Source: an uncultured Flammeovirgaceae bacterium
GTDB taxonomy: Bacteria; Bacteroidota; Bacteroidia; Cytophagales; Cyclobacteriaceae
Direction of reading: 5' to 3'
Assembly (NCBI GenBank): GCA_937138955.1
Contig: CAKZPJ010000275.1
Span: 1 to 5,162 of the forward strand
Length of the DNA stretch: 5,162 nt
Shown: positions 1 to 5,162 of the stretch, piece after piece
Layout: every line of letters starts with the position of its first letter
How positions within the stretch are numbered: position 1 is the stretch's first letter
Translations under genes and position numbers: made by a program
Notes under the pieces: generated by a model
Database searches by the model: none
Told to the model about the DNA's origin: nothing
Seen by the model: only the letters and a program-made list of their open reading frames with translations

Positions 1-2
1 AG

Positions 3-725
3 TGCGCTATGGGTGCGTATCACCAAGCTGACGTTGGTGAAGCGACTGCGGAAAAGCTAGCCGCACATGGTGCCAAAGTAGTGCTCAGTGCTCGCCGCGA
101 AGACCGGCTTAAAGAACTTAAGCAGAAGATAGAGAGTAGCGGAGGCAAAGCTTTGGTAGTAACTGCTGACGTAACAAAGAAGGAAGACTGGGAAAAGGTA
201 ATACAACAGACGCAAGAAGCGTTTGGAGACGCAGACGTACTAATCAATAATGCTGGATTAATGCCTTTATCGTTCGCGAAGAAATTGAAAACCGACGAGT
301 GGGAGAAGATGGTCGATGTGAATATTAAAGGCGTACTCAACGGTGTGGCTGCTGTGCTACCCAAGATGATGGACAACAAACGCGGACATATCGTCAACAT
401 CTCATCAGTTGCCGGACGAAAGCTATTTCCGGGAGGGGCGGTCTACTGTGCTACCAAATTCGCTGTACGGGCCTTCTCTGAAGGGCTGCGTAATGAGCTA
501 TCTCCCGAATTTAATATCCGTATCACCGCTATTGAGCCTGGAGCTGTTGCCACTGAGCTTACCGATACGATCACTGATGAGGATATTAAGGAGAACATGA
601 AATCGATGCTAGACATTGAAACTTTAAAGTCTGAAGATATTGCCGAGAGTATTCTTTATGCACTCCAGCAACCAAAGCACGTGAATGTGCAGGAGCTACT
701 AGTGATGCCAACCGAGCAAGGGTAG
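3..725 (+). CDS. SDR-family NADP-dependent oxidoreductase (YdfG-like), 5' end incomplete
   Basis: Classical short-chain dehydrogenase/reductase with a Rossmann fold; it should reduce or oxidise a small carbonyl or alcohol in the cytoplasm, but the substrate cannot be read. Numbering from the ATG at 9 (the frame is open to the window edge): ARR at 28-30 after the second beta strand suggests NADP(H), D54 is the adenine-contacting Asp, NNAG is at 80-83, N105, S133, Y146 and K150 form the catalytic tetrad (S to Y spacing of 13 is classical), and PG is at 177-178. The C-terminus ending VMPTEQG resembles the YdfG/COG4221 group. Oddity: the TGxxxGxG cofactor loop that should precede GEATAEKLA is replaced by an unusual GAYHQADV, so the real start is upstream or the first ~40 bases are damaged. 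Arginine codons are CGN, unlike the later PIN module. A terminator at 797-820 ends the unit. The SDR assignment is very secure; the specificity is unknown. Confidence 0.9.
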   Translation, partial: CAMGAYHQADVGEATAEKLAAHGAKVVLSARREDRLKELKQKIESSGGKALVVTADVTKKEDWEKVIQQTQEAFGDADVLINNAGLMPLSFAKKLKTDEWEKMVDVNIKGVLNGVAAVLPKMMDNKRGHIVNISSVAGRKLFPGGAVYCATKFAVRAFSEGLRNELSPEFNIRITAIEPGAVATELTDTITDEDIKENMKSMLDIETLKSEDIAESILYALQQPKHVNVQELLVMPTEQG

Positions 726-732
726 TTGAATC

Positions 733-779
733 TTGCGTTTTAGTAAAAGTGAATTTGTAAACATAATGTTTGAACGCAA
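733..779. repeat. Nested inverted repeats downstream of the SDR gene
   Basis: TTGCGTT at 733-739 is perfectly complementary to AACGCAA at 773-779. Inside this pair lies the 13-base palindrome AAACATAATGTTT at 759-771 (six-base arms around one central A). The outer pair could form the stem of a large-loop hairpin in the 3' UTR of the SDR transcript; the inner palindrome has too short a loop for RNA and looks more like a dimeric protein site. Arms this short can arise by chance in AT-rich DNA, so no function is assigned. Confidence 0.35.
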
Positions 780-796
780 AGAAAGCGCACAGTGAG

Positions 797-820
797 AGGG
801 GGTTAAGTACCTCCTTTTTT
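797..820 (+). terminator. Rho-independent terminator after the SDR gene
   Basis: GGGGGT (798-803) pairs with ACCTCC (809-814) around the five-base loop TAAGT, with one G-U pair. A797-T815 can extend the stem, and an uninterrupted run of six T follows at 815-820. Position (71 bases after the SDR stop) and form are those of an intrinsic terminator on the plus strand, so the fucosidase downstream is probably transcribed from its own promoter. Confidence 0.78.
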
Positions 821-845
821 ATTTACTATTATATCTAATAATAAT

Positions 846-876
846 ATTGACATTGCCTACCGTTTCCGTAGATAAG
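846..876 (+). promoter_or_regulatory. Candidate promoter for the fucosidase gene
   Basis: ATTG at 846-849 (within a TTGACA at 847-852) is followed after exactly 19 bases by TAGATAAG at 869-876. This matches the Bacteroidota spacing for TTTG and TAnnTTTG, but the -7 element has AA where TT is expected. The same bases also read as a sigma-70-like TTGACA, 18 bases, GATAAG. It is the best-placed promoter-like signal between the terminator and the fucosidase start and would give a leader of about 140 bases. The call is weak because of the imperfect -7 element. Confidence 0.3.
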
Positions 877-1023
877 ACCGAATTGATACTCAAAAAGGGT
901 GAGGTGAAGGAGTGATGAAATAGCGAAAAGAAGTAACTTCGTTTAAACCAACCTGTTCCATACTTAATACTGCAAATAAGTTTCAACGATTTGCCTACTA
1001 TACCATCATAGCCTTTACACTTT
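877..1023 (+). other. Leader region upstream of the fucosidase gene
   Basis: No gene of useful size is present. A good Shine-Dalgarno, AAGGAG at 907-912, sits two bases before ATG-AAA-TAG (915-923), a two-codon reading frame. It is followed by two adjacent palindromes: GAAGTAACTTC at 930-940 (five-base arms, one central base) and GTTTAAAC at 941-948. These are candidate operator sites for a regulator of the fucosidase, or coincidence. An in-frame TAG at 1009-1011 fixes the earliest possible fucosidase start downstream of it. No riboswitch or tRNA was recognised. Confidence 0.3.
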
Positions 1024-2496
1024 ATGCAACAACGTTTTCTCTGCTATGCCCTCATACCTGCTGCTTCTCTTCTTTTCTGTACTTGTCAACCATCTACTAC
1101 CGAAGAAGATTTAGCTATATCGCCACTAGCACCTGTTCCGACCGAAGCTCAGCTAGGCTGGCATCAGATGGAGCTGAACGCATTCATTCACTTTACAACT
1201 AATACATTTACTGATAAAGAGTGGGGCTACGGTGATGAAAGCCCCGAGATTTTTAATCCAACAGAATTTAACGCTGACCAGTGGGTGAGTGTATTGAAAG
1301 AAGTTGGCTTCCAAGGAGTAATTCTTACCTGCAAGCACCACGATGGTTTTGTTTTGTGGCCTAGCGAGTACACCGATCATTCGGTAGAACAGAGTCCTTG
1401 GCGAAATGGGAAGGGCGATGTGGTAGGCGCGGTAGCGGAAGCCTGCCGTAAGCATGGGTTAAAATTCGGAGTATACCTTTCACCCTGGGATCGTAACCGG
1501 CCCGACTACGGTCAACCATCGTACATTACTTACTACCGTAATCAGTTAGAAGAGCTGTTTGCCAACTACGGGCCAGTATTTGAAATGTGGTTTGATGGAG
1601 CCAACGGTGGCGATGGCTATTACGGCGGTGCCCGCGAAACCCGAGAGATTGATCGACGAACCTACTACGACTGGCCGACTACCTTGGATATGGTTCACGA
1701 ACTGCAACCGGACCCGGATGTGATTTTCTTCAGCGATGCTGGACCGGGAGTTCGCTGGGTAGGTAACGAACGAGGTATTGCTGGGGAAACCAACTGGAAT
1801 ACTATTACGGCTGATACCCTCTACGCTGGCATGGCCGGAATTAACGATTTATTAGCTTCCGGCTCAGCCGATGGTGAGTCTTGGATACCCGCCGAAGTAG
1901 ATGTCTCGATCCGTCCGGGCTGGTTTTACCACGCTAGTGAAGATTCTTTTGTAAAAACACCAGAGCAACTGTTTGATATCTACCTATCGTCGGTAGGGCG
2001 GGGTTCTACACTACTGCTAAACATCCCGCCCGACCGCCGGGGACTGCTACACGAAAACGATGTTGCCGCTCTGCGGGGCTGGCGAAAACTACTGGATGAA
2101 GCTTTCTCTCAAAATTTAGCCGAAGGTGCTACCGCCACGGTTGACAGCTATCGGGGTGAAAATGACAAGTTCTCGGTGACCAACCTCATCGACAATGATT
2201 TTGAAACCTACTGGGCCACCGATGATGGAATCACCAGCGGAAGCATTGAAATTGATCTAGGGAAAGAAGAAACCATTCAGTACCTGATGCTCCAGGAGTA
2301 CCTTCCACTTGGCCAACGGGTCAGTAAATTCTCGGTAGAAGCCTGGCAAAACGAAAGTTGGCAAATCATCGCTCAGGCTACCACCATCGGCTACAAACGC
2401 ATCCTTCCGGTTGATTCTATAAAAACCAGCAAAATCAGAGTCAATATCGAGGAAGCCCAGGCTTGTCCGGTAATCTCTGCGGTGAAGGTGTTTTAG
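1024..2496 (+). CDS. Exported alpha-L-fucosidase, GH29 (subfamily B-like), with C-terminal F5/8 type C domain
   Basis: Retaining glycoside hydrolase that releases alpha-linked L-fucose from glycans; GH29-B enzymes prefer alpha-1,3/1,4 links in branched structures. Residues 1-21 form a signal peptide with a loose lipobox at FCTC, so C21 is a possible lipid anchor, with acidic residues at 27-29 as in Bacteroidota surface lipoproteins. The box is not canonical, so simple secretion is the alternative. The catalytic barrel spans about 34-355: FIHF at 54-57, KHHDGF at 104-109, nucleophile D191 in MWFDGA, and E249 in GNERG as the likely acid/base by analogy with GH29-B. Residues about 362-490 form a discoidin/CBM32-like domain (NLIDNDFETYW at 387-397), probably glycan binding. 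The start is the first ATG after the in-frame stop at 1009-1011; no Shine-Dalgarno is visible, which is normal for this phylum. Of 22 arginine codons, 21 are CGN. No SusC/SusD pair lies in the window, and no clear terminator follows. Confidence 0.93.
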   Translation: MQQRFLCYALIPAASLLFCTCQPSTTEEDLAISPLAPVPTEAQLGWHQMELNAFIHFTTNTFTDKEWGYGDESPEIFNPTEFNADQWVSVLKEVGFQGVILTCKHHDGFVLWPSEYTDHSVEQSPWRNGKGDVVGAVAEACRKHGLKFGVYLSPWDRNRPDYGQPSYITYYRNQLEELFANYGPVFEMWFDGANGGDGYYGGARETREIDRRTYYDWPTTLDMVHELQPDPDVIFFSDAGPGVRWVGNERGIAGETNWNTITADTLYAGMAGINDLLASGSADGESWIPAEVDVSIRPGWFYHASEDSFVKTPEQLFDIYLSSVGRGSTLLLNIPPDRRGLLHENDVAALRGWRKLLDEAFSQNLAEGATATVDSYRGENDKFSVTNLIDNDFETYWATDDGITSGSIEIDLGKEETIQYLMLQEYLPLGQRVSKFSVEAWQNESWQIIAQATTIGYKRILPVDSIKTSKIRVNIEEAQACPVISAVKVF

Positions 2497-2534
2497 AGTA
2501 CTTTTATAAACAGAACGAACAATAGAAAAAATCG

Positions 2535-2542
2535 TAGATTTG
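2535..2542 (+). promoter_or_regulatory. Candidate -7 promoter element of the PIN module
   Basis: TAGATTTG is an exact match to the Bacteroidota -7 consensus TAnnTTTG. It ends four bases before the GTG at 2547, so transcription would begin on or next to the start codon, giving a leaderless mRNA. No TTG is found at the expected -33 position (around 2512-2515), which weakens the call. Read-through from the fucosidase gene is an alternative source of transcript, since no terminator is seen in 2497-2546. Confidence 0.4.
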
Positions 2543-2546
2543 TATA

Positions 2547-3326
2547 GTGGACAAAATTGGGAACATCGAAATAAGAGTAGTTGGTAAATCAGGTAACATT
2601 GAATTGAATCCTGAAAACTACGACATAAAGCATATTGCGAGCGTTTTGCAGGATGCCGAAGACTTATTATACCCTAATAATAAAAAAGATAGACCACTAA
2701 TATCTTACAATATCAAAGAAGGATCAGTCAGGCATATTTTCAAAACCCCAGTACAGTATATAATTGGTTTTAGCGCTATATTAGCTCAAATACAGGAATC
2801 TAAATCAATTGATTTTTTAGAGCTTAAAACGGCTAGGGCAATTGAGAATATACAGGTACTTGCTCAAAAGAAGAATTATGAATTCCAATTCATCACATCA
2901 GTAAAAAAAGATATTGAGTTATTAATTAACCCATCAACTAAATTTTTCAGATCCGAAAGTACCTGGGTAGATGCAGAGTTTTATTTTTATGGAATATTAA
3001 AAGATGCCGGTGGAAAGAGTAAAGCTAATATTCATGTTGATACCGAAGATCATGGTTATTTAGCAATTGAAACGAAGCAAGGTTTTCTGATGGAACAAGA
3101 AGAGAATTTGCTGTATAAGAAATTTGGGGTTAGAGCAACCGGAAGGCAAAACCTAGAAAGTGGGGAAATTGATACGAAGAGCTTAAAGCTAATAGAGTTA
3201 ATTGACTATAACCCCAAGTACGATCCAGATTATCTAACTTCTTTAATTACAAAAGCAAAGAACACTTGGAAGGGAATAGAGGCTGATGATTGGTTATCTG
3301 ATTTAAGAGGAGGTTATGGAGCATAG
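2547..3326 (+). CDS. Uncharacterised 259-residue protein, putative antitoxin or partner of the PIN nuclease
   Basis: I do not recognise a named family. The protein is soluble, with no signal peptide or clear membrane segment and no obvious helix-turn-helix. Residues 6-20 look like a beta strand pair (IEIRVVG, NIEL), followed by a helix at about 26-41. About 67-125 is mixed, mostly helical, and about 138-220 is beta-rich (WVDAEFYFYG through LKLIELIDY). The tail 227-259 holds W241-K-G-I, D247-D248-W249-L and L253-R-G-G, resembling the toxin-wrapping tails of VapB-type antitoxins. The GTG at 2547 is the only usual start codon between the in-frame TAG at 2535-2537 and the conserved-looking DKIGNIEIR, and there is no Shine-Dalgarno. 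The last 11 bases overlap the PIN gene, implying one operon and coupled translation. All eight arginine codons are AGA or AGG and the gene is AT-rich, unlike the flanking genes, which suggests horizontal acquisition. The antitoxin role is inferred from context and the tail only; a cofactor or targeting subunit for the nuclease is the main alternative. Confidence 0.75.
   Translation: MDKIGNIEIRVVGKSGNIELNPENYDIKHIASVLQDAEDLLYPNNKKDRPLISYNIKEGSVRHIFKTPVQYIIGFSAILAQIQESKSIDFLELKTARAIENIQVLAQKKNYEFQFITSVKKDIELLINPSTKFFRSESTWVDAEFYFYGILKDAGGKSKANIHVDTEDHGYLAIETKQGFLMEQEENLLYKKFGVRATGRQNLESGEIDTKSLKLIELIDYNPKYDPDYLTSLITKAKNTWKGIEADDWLSDLRGGYGA
3306..3313 (+). promoter_or_regulatory. Shine-Dalgarno of the PIN gene, inside the upstream gene
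   Basis: AGAGGAGG at 3306-3313 is a strong ribosome binding site and the only good one in the window attached to a large gene. It lies two bases before the ATG at 3316, shorter than usual, and inside the codons for the L-R-G-G tail of the upstream protein. It supports the ATG at 3316 as the real start and suggests translational coupling across the 11-base overlap. Confidence 0.65.
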
Positions 3327-3801
3327 TGTTTTGCTTGATACAAGCTTCTTTATCCGCCTTCTCAATGATCAAGATACACTTCATGCTAACGCTAAAGGAT
3401 ATTTCAAGTACTTTTTAGAAAATGAGTATACTCTCAAGGTTTCTACAATTTCTATTGCTGAGTATTGCGTAAGAGGTCAGGTAGATGAATTACCATTACG
3501 CAATATCCAAATCATTCCTTTCAATCTCGATCAGGCTGTAAGAACTGGTGAATTTGCAAATGCGATCTTTACGGAGAATAAGACAAGTGCTGATAAACTT
3601 ACTCCACGAGCAATTATTCCGAATGACTCCAAGTTGTTCGCTCAGGCTGATTTAGATAAATCCGTAACCTTTTTTGTCACTTCCGATAGTCGCTCGAAAA
3701 ATACTTACGCTGTTCTAAAAAAGAGATTAAACCCTGAATTTGATATTATAGACATATCAAAACCTTATAATGAAACTTTCGGGATACTTGATTTACGCTA
3801 A
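3316..3801 (+). CDS. PIN-domain ribonuclease, putative VapC-like toxin
   Basis: PIN-fold Mg/Mn-dependent ribonuclease, 161 residues, somewhat longer than typical VapC toxins of about 130. The acidic quartet is visible: D8 in LLDTSFF, E49 in SIAEY, D104 in PNDSKLFAQA, and D124 in VTSDSRS, in the normal order and spacing, so it should be catalytically competent. VapC-type relatives cleave tRNA, rRNA or mRNA; which RNA is cut here cannot be read. It is cytoplasmic, with no signal peptide. The start overlaps the preceding gene by 11 bases and has its own Shine-Dalgarno at 3306-3313, so the two are co-translated as toxin and antitoxin genes usually are. Its arginine codons are mixed (three AGA, five CGN) and it is AT-rich. 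It ends 18 bases from the convergent enolase-superfamily gene, with no terminator between them. A non-toxin RNA-processing role is possible. Confidence 0.85.
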   Translation: MEHSVLLDTSFFIRLLNDQDTLHANAKGYFKYFLENEYTLKVSTISIAEYCVRGQVDELPLRNIQIIPFNLDQAVRTGEFANAIFTENKTSADKLTPRAIIPNDSKLFAQADLDKSVTFFVTSDSRSKNTYAVLKKRLNPEFDIIDISKPYNETFGILDLR

Positions 3802-3819
3802 CACCCTAACACTCTATAA

Positions 3820-5067
3820 CTATCCCACCACTTCATGCTTCGCAATATAATCCGGGTCAATCGTCACGCCCAGGCCGGGGGCAGTGGGAACAGTGACTAC
3901 TCCATTTACGCTGCTTAGGCTGGAAGTGGTTGATTCCAGGGGTAACTCATTATTGAACCCTTTGAACTCGTGGTAGGGGCCGGCATTGGGAACCGCCGAG
4001 ACGAAATGCATCATGTACAAATAGCCTAAGCCAGAACCAGATATGTGTGGAATGCAGGGTTTGTCTTTTGCATCGGCCATGCGGGCGACCTTCATCGAGC
4101 GAATCATTCCGCCGAAGTAGAAAATATCGGGCTGCACAATATCCAGTGCATCTTCTTTTATTAGCCAGCGGAAGTTACGCATACTAGGTTCCTGCTCGCC
4201 ACCTGCTACCGGAATCTTCACTGCATTGGTTACCTCCTTGGTTTCTTCGTACCAATCGAAGGGAACGGGTTCTTCGTAAAAGTCAAATGCATGCTCCTCC
4301 ATCATCCGCCCAATGCGAATAGCTTCAGTAGCATCGTAAGAGCCGTTAGAGTCGGCATAGATGGTCATATCATCGCCAAAGGTCTCTCGCACCAGTGGGA
4401 TTAGCTTTTCGGTACGGTTAGGCGGGTAATCGGCGTTTTTGCTCATGCGTCCGCCCACTTTAAATTTCAGCGCCTTGGCCTGCGATTCTTCCACCTGCCT
4501 TTTTATTCCTTCAATAGATTCTTCGGCAGATTTGCCTCGGAAATTGTTAGCCTGGTACACCGCAATTTTCGGGTGATACACCTTGCCAATCAGTTCGCCA
4601 ATAGGTTTTTGGGCGATTTTCCCCAACATATCCAGTACGGCAAACTCAATGGTGGCTAAAGGAACCCACAGTGCCAGGTTTTGTAGTTTATAATTGCTTT
4701 TGTAGACGTATACCTCCTCCAGCAACTGTTCCCAGTCGCGGGCATCTTTGCCGGAAAAAAAGGGTTGTAAGCGAACCGTAAAAATAGGATACAGCGATAC
4801 CAATTGCATATTATTGCCCACCGAAATGCCCTCCGCCCCATCGGTAGAAGTAACCCGGCAGATGAAGTTGTCTTTATAGCGAAGAAGCTCCAGGCGATCA
4901 ATAATAACGGGCTCAGGAAACAGTTCTTTTCTTAGTACTGGTTTAGCTAAGATGTCATCAAGCGGGTCAGCATTCTGCTCAAACGAACGAGGGCCTTCGG
5001 AGACGGAAGCAAAAGCCAGTGAGGCGGTAGCGGCTGATTTGATAAAGTGGCGACGGGTAGGTTGCAT
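3820..5067 (-). CDS. Tat-exported enolase-superfamily enzyme (mandelate racemase/muconate lactonizing type), probable sugar-acid dehydratase
   Basis: Enolase-superfamily enzyme of 415 residues that abstracts a proton alpha to a carboxylate; most relatives of this type dehydrate sugar acids, but the substrate is not readable. TRRHFIK at 4-10 is a twin-arginine motif followed by a short hydrophobic stretch (about 11-20), so the folded protein should be exported. The capping domain is about 54-160 and the barrel about 165-390. Catalytic residues are K201-F-K203, metal ligands D239 (YADSNGS), E265 (EEP) and E291 (GGE), and the D314/H341 dyad (QPD, PHISG). Intervals D239-E265-E291-D314-H341 are 26, 26, 23 and 27, the same as in Pseudomonas mandelate racemase (195, 221, 247, 270, 297 as I recall). 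E367 may be the electrophilic acid. It is convergent with the PIN gene. With a fucosidase nearby, an aldonate such as L-fuconate is a guess only. The start at the Tat motif is secure. Confidence 0.9.
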   Translation of the reverse strand: MQPTRRHFIKSAATASLAFASVSEGPRSFEQNADPLDDILAKPVLRKELFPEPVIIDRLELLRYKDNFICRVTSTDGAEGISVGNNMQLVSLYPIFTVRLQPFFSGKDARDWEQLLEEVYVYKSNYKLQNLALWVPLATIEFAVLDMLGKIAQKPIGELIGKVYHPKIAVYQANNFRGKSAEESIEGIKRQVEESQAKALKFKVGGRMSKNADYPPNRTEKLIPLVRETFGDDMTIYADSNGSYDATEAIRIGRMMEEHAFDFYEEPVPFDWYEETKEVTNAVKIPVAGGEQEPSMRNFRWLIKEDALDIVQPDIFYFGGMIRSMKVARMADAKDKPCIPHISGSGLGYLYMMHFVSAVPNAGPYHEFKGFNNELPLESTTSSLSSVNGVVTVPTAPGLGVTIDPDYIAKHEVVG

Positions 5068-5107
5068 AATTTCTGTCGTAAACTGGGTGAGCCTTCAATA
5101 TAAAAAA

Positions 5108-5137
5108 CAAACCAACGGAAACAGAAACTACCAACAA
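5108..5137 (-). promoter_or_regulatory. Candidate promoter of the enolase-superfamily gene
   Basis: Read on the minus strand, TTG at 5137-5135 is followed after exactly 19 bases by TTGGTTTG at 5115-5108, which matches seven of the eight positions of TAnnTTTG counting the two free positions. Transcription would start near 5103, giving a leader of about 36 bases before the ATG at 5067. Spacing and distance fit the Bacteroidota promoter pattern well. The rest of 5068-5162 shows no gene. Confidence 0.4.
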
Positions 5138-5162
5138 CATTTTGCGCTGTCGATATTGGCGG

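Noticed and set aside
20..400. Long minus-strand open frame opposite the SDR gene
   Set aside because: It is an antisense shadow of a clear SDR coding frame with catalytic motifs, and its translation shows no family resemblance.
764..772. TAATGTTTG as a promoter -7 element
   Set aside because: The spacing between TA and TTTG is three rather than two, and the terminator at 797-820 would stop any transcript after a few dozen bases.
767..796. Nine-codon ORF starting ATGTTTGAACGC
   Set aside because: It has no ribosome site, is very short, and lies within the 3' UTR and inverted repeat of the SDR gene.
1153..1455. Minus-strand open frame opposite the fucosidase
   Set aside because: It lies fully inside the GH29 catalytic domain on the other strand, with no promoter or ribosome site.
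2503..2510. TTTATAAA palindrome after the fucosidase stop as a terminator or operator
   Set aside because: It is eight bases with no loop, no G+C stem and no following T-run, and is expected by chance in AT-rich spacer.
3798..3813. Tandem eight-base repeat CTAACACC/CTAACACT at the right edge of the AT-rich module
   Set aside because: It is only seven of eight identical, and no matching copy is found at the left edge, so it is not supported as a target-site duplication or attachment site.
3802..3819. A bidirectional terminator between the convergent PIN and enolase genes
   Set aside because: The 18 bases hold no hairpin or T-run; any terminator would have to lie inside one of the genes and none was seen.

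Overview
The window looks like chromosomal DNA of a Bacteroidota bacterium. A Cytophagales-like, carbohydrate-degrading relative is my best guess; this rests on gene content and promoter style, not on a marker gene. The supporting signs are an exported GH29 fucosidase with a C-terminal discoidin-like domain, a Tat-exported enolase-superfamily enzyme, a general lack of Shine-Dalgarno sites, and promoter motifs resembling the Bacteroidota form (TTG, about 19 bases, TAnnTTTG).

Layout. (1) 3-725, plus strand: a classical short-chain dehydrogenase/reductase, cut by the window edge. Its NADP-binding glycine motif is not intact in the readable frame. A convincing intrinsic terminator follows at 797-820. 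(2) 726-1023: a non-coding stretch with the terminator, nested inverted repeats, a weak candidate promoter and a leader. (3) 1024-2496, plus strand: a secreted or lipid-anchored alpha-L-fucosidase, GH29 subfamily B by its motifs. (4) 2547-3801, plus strand: two overlapping genes, an unrecognised 259-residue protein followed by a PIN-domain ribonuclease. (5) 3820-5067, minus strand: an enolase-superfamily (mandelate racemase type) enzyme with a twin-arginine signal, convergent with the PIN gene and only 18 bases from it. A candidate minus-strand promoter lies at 5108-5137.

How they fit together. The fucosidase and the enolase-superfamily enzyme are plausible members of a sugar-scavenging region. 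The SDR could be a further sugar or alcohol oxidoreductase, but nothing in its sequence ties it to fucose. The two-gene module between them looks like an insert. It is much more AT-rich than its flanks, and all eight arginine codons of its first gene are AGA/AGG, whereas 21 of 22 in the fucosidase are CGN.

The two-gene module is the most interesting part. It has the shape of a toxin-antitoxin pair: the upstream gene overlaps the PIN gene, a strong Shine-Dalgarno sits in the overlap, and the upstream protein ends in a VapB-like tail. However, the upstream protein is far larger than known VapC antitoxins and shows no recognisable DNA-binding domain. I treat it as a candidate, possibly undescribed, PIN-based system.
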